Assembly (NCBI GenBank): GCA_964036045.1
Contig: OZ038383.1
Span: 10,246,430 to 10,310,429, forward strand
Direction of reading: 5' to 3'
DNA from: Eutreptiella sp. 'Long Island Sound 2002'
Lineage: Eukaryota; Euglenozoa; Euglenophyceae; Eutreptiales; Eutreptiaceae
DNA length: 64,000 nucleotides
Shown here one piece after another: positions 59,772 through 64,000 of the stretch. Numbering within the stretch: position 1 is the first letter of the stretch; the number at the start of each line of letters is the position of its first letter. The translations under genes were made by a program, and so were the position numbers. The notes under the pieces were generated by a model. It did no database searches. It worked only from the letters and a program-made list of their open reading frames with translations, and was not told the origin of the DNA.

Positions 59772-61896
59772 CTAGCTCTGGGTGTCGGGGGATGAGATCA
59801 GTAGCAGATGCACTCCAAGGGGAGTTACGCTGTAGAATTCTCTGGATCTTGCGGTTGGGGACCGGGAGGGTGGAGGGGGCGGGGGGGGTAAGGAGGGTGT
59901 GCTTGACCCGTCGGAAAAATATTTTCGACCTTCTTTTTGCTTGCCGGGCCAATTGCTTTACAACCTGGCTCCAGTCAGACGCGTCAGTGGATGGGGTGGC
60001 AAGGGGAGTCTTGGCAGAGTTGACCTGTCGCATGGCATCCAGCATGCGGTGACACAGTTTGTCGTAAGTGAGCTGGACATCGGTATAACATTCGGGCGCG
60101 GGGACATCTTGGGAGGAGGAGGCAATTATAGTACGATAGAGCTGCAGGTCTCGGCGGTTCCATAGCGCGCACCGCGGTTCAGGGAGGCGGGGGGCTGTCC
60201 AGGGTATGGTTCTAATCACTATTGGGTCGTGATCGGACGCTCCATGTACCGACTTGAAGTCAATGACTTCGGCGGATGAAGTGGTGAAGATACCGTGGAA
60301 CAGGCGGCTACCATATGCACGATCTATGTAGCTCTTAGTTCCAGCGAAACGCCGAACTCGGGTGAATGGCACCGTCGCTGTGTGTGGCAGCAGGAGGTCG
60401 GTCAATACTCCAGACTTCTCCTTGGCTATCAACCAGGGCCACAGATTGGTAGTGAGGGTGGTGGCATGAGAGGAGTGTGTGGTGCCGTTGAAGTCTCCCA
60501 GCAGGATTATGTTCTCACGGAGGAGCGAATCGATGATGGGCTCGCAGGGGCGTTTGTCCCCAATTTTGTGTGGCCCGTAAAACGACGCGATGCGTACAGG
60601 GGGCATGAGGGGGTTGGGGTGCAGGTGTAGTTGGGTGGATACGAGTATGCCAGGTATGTGTACTTGGAGAGGGGGGGGCTTGGGGGATATGGATGTGTGT
60701 ACTAGGATGGCCACGCCATTTTTGGAGGTCGGGGAGTCGTATAGTAGATGGTAGTTCCAGTGGAGTGCCACTCGTTCATAGTCTTTGGAGTGGTGCGCGG
60801 ATGTCGGTTTGAATTCTTGTAGGCATAGGGTGCGTGGTAGAGTTGGAAATCCAGAGAGGAGGTGGCACAGCCTATTGGGCGTGATTTCGGGGCCGCCAAC
60901 GTTGAGGGAGGCATGTGACAGCAAGTCGCCTGTGGGGGAAACGGAAAACTGCTGGGGGCCACTTGCTTGGGCACGTGGGCAAGGGGTGTTACCTTCAGGG
61001 GTAGCACTTTCAGCACGCGGTGAACGATTCGCTGTGTGTGAGTCCATCGCATTGGTCTGCGCTGCAGTCTCGCTACACAGATGCGTGGCGGGTGGTGAGG
61101 TGAGGGGGGGGGTGGCGAGTGGCGGATTGCTCGCATGCAGGGGCATGGGTTGCAACGACAGTAAACACCGAAATGAGTGGAGGACCACAACACAGTGTAG
61201 ACTCGCAATCGCACAGTAGCGTTTATAAAGACCAAGGAAGGAGAGCAGGCAGGCACTTGCAAACGCCATCGAGCATCGGTCTTGATTGTCGAAGAGCGGT
61301 GCGCGCTGTACCATGCAAGAGGCAGTCCATTTGGTTTGATGACGGGAGGATTCACGCCCAGCGGCGGGGCGGTCCACAGTATTTCGTGTCGACAGTGCTC
61401 TGGACACTGAGGCAGCAAAAATGGGGGGGTGGGTGGTGGCGCAAAAGCGAAGCGCTAGGAAGTGGGCAGCATGATACAGGGCAGCATTGACTCTGTGAGC
61501 TACGGCCGTAACAGTATGTACTCTGACGCAAACGTGTCTAGTGAGGATACAGAGTGCAACTAGATGAGGGTAGTCCCAAACACCAAGGCGCAGCTGGTGC
61601 AGCATACGTAGAAGACCATGGTGGGAGGAGACACGGTGGCGTGTGTTGTCGAGCAGGGCGTGCAGAGGTACTGGTAGAAGATCGCCATCTAACGGGCGTG
61701 AGGCATCATCGTGAGCATCTGTGGACAGTGGTGTAGGTAGGGTAGAGAGATCAGTGAAGCTATGGGTGGTGGAGAGGTTGGAGAAAGGAGCTCTCGCTGC
61801 GCGCGGCGTCCCAGCCTGGGCTAACAGGGGCAGAAGCCTCTGGAATGGCTGACGGCACTGGGGAAGGTCGGCCTTGCGTGTTGAAGTCAGGAACAC
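59743..61896 (-). CDS. LINE-2 ORF2 N-terminal part with AP endonuclease
   Basis: 717 codons. Residues 1-325 have no recognised domain and begin inside ORF1's end, so true initiation may be later (Met284 is a candidate). The AP endonuclease covers about 326-560: SLNVGG (Asn332), CLQEFK (Glu361), ASFYGPH (Tyr440), LLGDFNGT (467-470), SYIDRAYGS (Asp525) and SDHDPIV (554-560), the complete active-site series. It creates the nick for target-primed insertion. The frame leaves ORF2 at a 10-base C run and would end TGA at 59743. Confidence 0.85.
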   Translation of the reverse strand: MFLTSTRKADLPQCRQPFQRLLPLLAQAGTPRAARAPFSNLSTTHSFTDLSTLPTPLSTDAHDDASRPLDGDLLPVPLHALLDNTRHRVSSHHGLLRMLHQLRLGVWDYPHLVALCILTRHVCVRVHTVTAVAHRVNAALYHAAHFLALRFCATTHPPIFAASVSRALSTRNTVDRPAAGRESSRHQTKWTASCMVQRAPLFDNQDRCSMAFASACLLSFLGLYKRYCAIASLHCVVVLHSFRCLLSLQPMPLHASNPPLATPPLTSPPATHLCSETAAQTNAMDSHTANRSPRAESATPEGNTPCPRAQASGPQQFSVSPTGDLLSHASLNVGGPEITPNRLCHLLSGFPTLPRTLCLQEFKPTSAHHSKDYERVALHWNYHLLYDSPTSKNGVAILVHTSISPKPPPLQVHIPGILVSTQLHLHPNPLMPPVRIASFYGPHKIGDKRPCEPIIDSLLRENIILLGDFNGTTHSSHATTLTTNLWPWLIAKEKSGVLTDLLLPHTATVPFTRVRRFAGTKSYIDRAYGSRLFHGIFTTSSAEVIDFKSVHGASDHDPIVIRTIPWTAPRLPEPRCALWNRRDLQLYRTIIASSSQDVPAPECYTDVQLTYDKLCHRMLDAMRQVNSAKTPLATPSTDASDWSQVVKQLARQAKRRSKIFFRRVKHTLLTPPAPSTLPVPNRKIQRILQRNSPWSASATDLIPRHPELDDVPPPHRR

Positions 61897-64000
61897 TGAA
61901 AGGCGCCATTGGCGCTGTGTTGCCGGCTACAGGCAGGTTGACCTCGTTAAGTGCTGGTGCAGGTAGGTCGGAGAGGGCAACCGTACGCAAACGCTGATCA
62001 AGGCTTTCTAAAGTGTCATTGTCGGGGTTGCCCGAAGTGAAGTAGATAGGGCCAGGGAGGGTGGCTCCGTACGAGGCGCGGGCGGATGAATCGGCCTGAT
62101 ATTTAGCCAAAAGGATGCCCGACTGTTGAAAAGGCTGGTGGCTTTGTACTAGCCCAAAAGTGGCGGCGGAACGGAGGATCCAAGTGACGGCATATGTTGG
62201 GGGGAACCGTATGAGTGTATACGGGGGCGCAACCGTGCGGGTAACATCCTTGGCGGTGGGTCGCTGCTGTGTGGTGGCGCACACTACAATCATCTCGCCG
62301 AGGTTCTCTATTTCCTGCACTGCAGGCTGGATGAGGACCTTTTCACGCACCATGGCGAAGATGTCATACTTGTTGAGGAGTATGACAAACGCAAATTTTT
62401 TTCGGAGCGATGAATTCATTTCAATCGCATCCCGAATTTCAGGGGAGGGCATTTTCTTCCTCTTGGGTCCCCCTTTTTGGAAACGTGGCTGGTGTGTGAT
62501 AACCAGCGCGTTGTCTTTGACTGATTCATGCAAAAGCCCCAAAGAAACTTGCATTTCCGCCAAAGCGTCCTGCTTTTGGTAAAAGCGAGACAGAACATCA
62601 ATGGGGACATGGAAATCAAAAAGTTTAAACCCGTCGGGGCAGGAGTTCACCGGGATAGGCCAAAACTCTTTTGTGATCCTGGGTGCAAGGATGTCCCGCA
62701 GCACGGTTGATGTGTCATCGGGGCTGAGGCCGTTTAGCATGAGCATTAGGGGAAGGGTCCCGGTGATGTCCCATGTCACCTCAGACCCCTCGTAATCGAG
62801 GACCACTTTAGAAGGCACGTCGATGCGCAGCTGAAACAGTGTGGCCTGTGGGTGGTAGATGGAGTCTGACACTGCTTCATTAGGGGCTATCCGTGGGAAA
62901 AACTCGACGCTGCGCGCCACATGTTTTTTTGGTAGAGGGGATGATGTGAGGTGCATTATGATGAGTGGGTGGTCCAGAGGGCTGGTATTTTCTATGATGA
63001 GGTTGGTATTGGCATCTCTCATCGCCAAATGGAGTATGGGACACACAACGGATAGGTATAGGAACGAGAGTGTAGGTATGAGGTCTATCCTTCGGTCCAG
63101 CAACGTGGCAAAACTGCTGTCAGCGACGTTGGACCTGGAGATGTAAGCTAGCCATATGTGTGTGGTCTTTCCATTTTTTTTAGAGAAGCGAAGCAGGGAT
63201 ACTAGTTGTTTAACTATTGTTTTGTGGGAGTAAAATGGGGGCTCATCGTCAAACGGAGAAAAGGAAGGGAGCATGACGAAAACAGTAAGCCCCGCTAGTT
63301 TATTCCATTCCATGGATGGAAGGTCCGCAATGGAAAATGACCGTAAAAAGCCATTATAAGGGTGTCCGTCGCCATAGACTAACACTTGTGGCGCCGGACT
63401 CAGGGAGGCAAGGAGGCTTGGAGGCGGTAGCGGGGAGGCATCATGGTATACTAGTGGAGATGAGGACAAAATGTCCACTTTCGAGAAACGTGACTGCCCG
63501 CGGACCGGGATTTTACCGGCTTGTACGTCCTTACTTAAGTCCCGTGTTTCCGGAAAGCCTGTAGGGAGGGTGCCGTGGGGCCGGAAAATCGGGTTTGTGA
63601 TGACTTGGACCGGGTCTGTCGGCAAAAGGAGTGGTGCACGCGGTGCAATGTCAGTTAGTGCATCTAATTCGGGGGGCCGGGTGTCATGGGGCATGGGCGC
63701 TTTAGACGGTGTAACAAAAGCATTGCGGAGAACCTGTTTGGATGTATCCACACTCGCAGCGTCGGCTCCGGTGAGATCATGGGCTTGTGGGCCATCATGT
63801 GGATCTACGGGCAAAGAGGAAGGTGCAAGCGGGACGGTCAACGCGGGTAGTTCGGTATTGGCGTCCATTGCCGCATCGCCGAGTGGGTTCGGGCTCTCAT
63901 CATCCTCTTCGAGCAAGAGAGATTCGGTATCGTTTTTTTCATCCGCCGCCTCCGAGAGAGCAGCTTCATCGTCCTTTTTTTTGCCGTCATCTTTTTTTTC
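61760..64000 (-). CDS. LINE-2 ORF1, long protein of unknown family (5' end outside window)
   Basis: An open frame from the window edge to TAG at 61760-61762, at least 746 codons. Upstream of 63916 it continues in frame through Lys/Asp/Glu-rich codons, with no ATG, to base 64000, so the start is beyond the window. It has an acidic N-part, a Pro-rich stretch (PLVYHDASPLPPPSLLASLS), a mixed alpha/beta middle (VLVYGDGHPYNGFLRSFSIA, LAGLTVFVMLPSFSPFDDEP, KTTHIWLAYISRSNVADSSF), a basic patch (KGGPKRKKMPS) and a Pro-rich end. No CCHC knuckle, RRM or coiled coil is apparent. By position it is the gag/ORF1 protein of the retrotransposon, expected to bind the element RNA. It overlaps ORF2 by about 137 nt. 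Confidence 0.75.
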   Translation of the reverse strand, partial: EKKDDGKKKDDEAALSEAADEKNDTESLLLEEDDESPNPLGDAAMDANTELPALTVPLAPSSLPVDPHDGPQAHDLTGADAASVDTSKQVLRNAFVTPSKAPMPHDTRPPELDALTDIAPRAPLLLPTDPVQVITNPIFRPHGTLPTGFPETRDLSKDVQAGKIPVRGQSRFSKVDILSSSPLVYHDASPLPPPSLLASLSPAPQVLVYGDGHPYNGFLRSFSIADLPSMEWNKLAGLTVFVMLPSFSPFDDEPPFYSHKTIVKQLVSLLRFSKKNGKTTHIWLAYISRSNVADSSFATLLDRRIDLIPTLSFLYLSVVCPILHLAMRDANTNLIIENTSPLDHPLIIMHLTSSPLPKKHVARSVEFFPRIAPNEAVSDSIYHPQATLFQLRIDVPSKVVLDYEGSEVTWDITGTLPLMLMLNGLSPDDTSTVLRDILAPRITKEFWPIPVNSCPDGFKLFDFHVPIDVLSRFYQKQDALAEMQVSLGLLHESVKDNALVITHQPRFQKGGPKRKKMPSPEIRDAIEMNSSLRKKFAFVILLNKYDIFAMVREKVLIQPAVQEIENLGEMIVVCATTQQRPTAKDVTRTVAPPYTLIRFPPTYAVTWILRSAATFGLVQSHQPFQQSGILLAKYQADSSARASYGATLPGPIYFTSGNPDNDTLESLDQRLRTVALSDLPAPALNEVNLPVAGNTAPMAPFSVPDFNTQGRPSPVPSAIPEASAPVSPGWDAARSESSFLQPLHHP

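Larger units (their letters stand above)
56387..64000 (-). mobile_element. LINE-2: non-LTR retrotransposon, nearly intact, extends past window
   Basis: On the minus strand: ORF1 (64000-61760), overlapping ORF2 with endonuclease (61896-59743), RT and RNase H (59771-57669) and a CCHC tail (57919-57218), then a ~0.8-kb 3' region. A T12 run at 56387-56398 reads as poly-A on the minus strand and probably marks the 3' end. Having RNase H after RT places it with the I/R1/Tad-like groups. ORF2 is split only at two C-run positions; there are no internal stops in about 1,600 codons, so it is far younger than LINE-1. Confidence 0.9.

Noticed and set aside
1-64000. Dinoflagellate spliced-leader relics, tRNA, rRNA, CRISPR or operon-like arrays
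   Set aside because: None seen on either strand by reading. Host genes are intron-split eukaryotic genes, so bacterial features are not expected.

Overview
The window comes from an intron-rich nuclear genome of a flagellated protist. The host genes have long introns (0.1 to 4.5 kb). All that could be resolved are on the + strand: the start of an intraflagellar-transport gene (IFT121/WDR35-like), an EF-hand gene, and a large ferlin (multi-C2) gene. Alveolate-type features (a ferlin without FerA/DysF domains, a gag protein of a kind I associate with dinoflagellate-lineage genomes, AG|GT direct repeats at intron ends, one GC-AG intron) suggest a dinoflagellate or chromerid relative. This is inference; no species marker is present. 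Runs of 8 to 19 G or C occur every 1 to 2 kb.

Layout. 1-8.9 kb: exons of the first beta-propeller of an IFT121/WDR35 homologue, separated by introns carrying microsatellites, a 21-bp minisatellite and dispersed repeats. 10.7-20.6 kb: an EF-hand gene whose calcium loop is split exactly by a 4.5-kb intron. 22-30 kb: repeat-rich DNA with a degraded minus-strand coding block, a fold-back element with terminal inverted repeats (24.2-24.8 kb), an element bounded by 23-bp direct repeats that encodes a Cys-rich finger (25.4-27.0 kb), and a decayed retrotransposon gag on the minus strand (27.9-29.5 kb). 29.9-36.9 kb: a very GC-rich, decayed non-LTR retrotransposon on + (LINE-1 here), preceded by four 87-bp monomers and carrying a 2A-like motif, endonuclease, reverse transcriptase and a C-terminal zinc knuckle. 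36.9-37.8 kb: a dispersed, tandemly repeated family. 37.8-55.0 kb: the ferlin gene, with at least eight recognisable exons. 55.6-56.4 kb: a second fold-back element and a 36-bp minisatellite. 56.4-64.0 kb: a much better preserved non-LTR element on the minus strand (LINE-2 here), with a long uncharacterised ORF1, endonuclease, reverse transcriptase, RNase H and CCHC knuckle; its ORF1 runs off the window.

The three host genes do not form a pathway. IFT121 belongs to the ciliary retrograde transport complex IFT-A, ferlins are membrane-fusion C2 proteins, and the EF-hand protein is of unknown role. The rest is a record of transposon insertion and decay. Nonsense lesions in the decayed elements can all be explained as C-to-T changes, and four frame breaks fall in G/C runs. 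Exon coordinates come from reading frames, splice sites and remembered family alignments; no search or transcript data were available.
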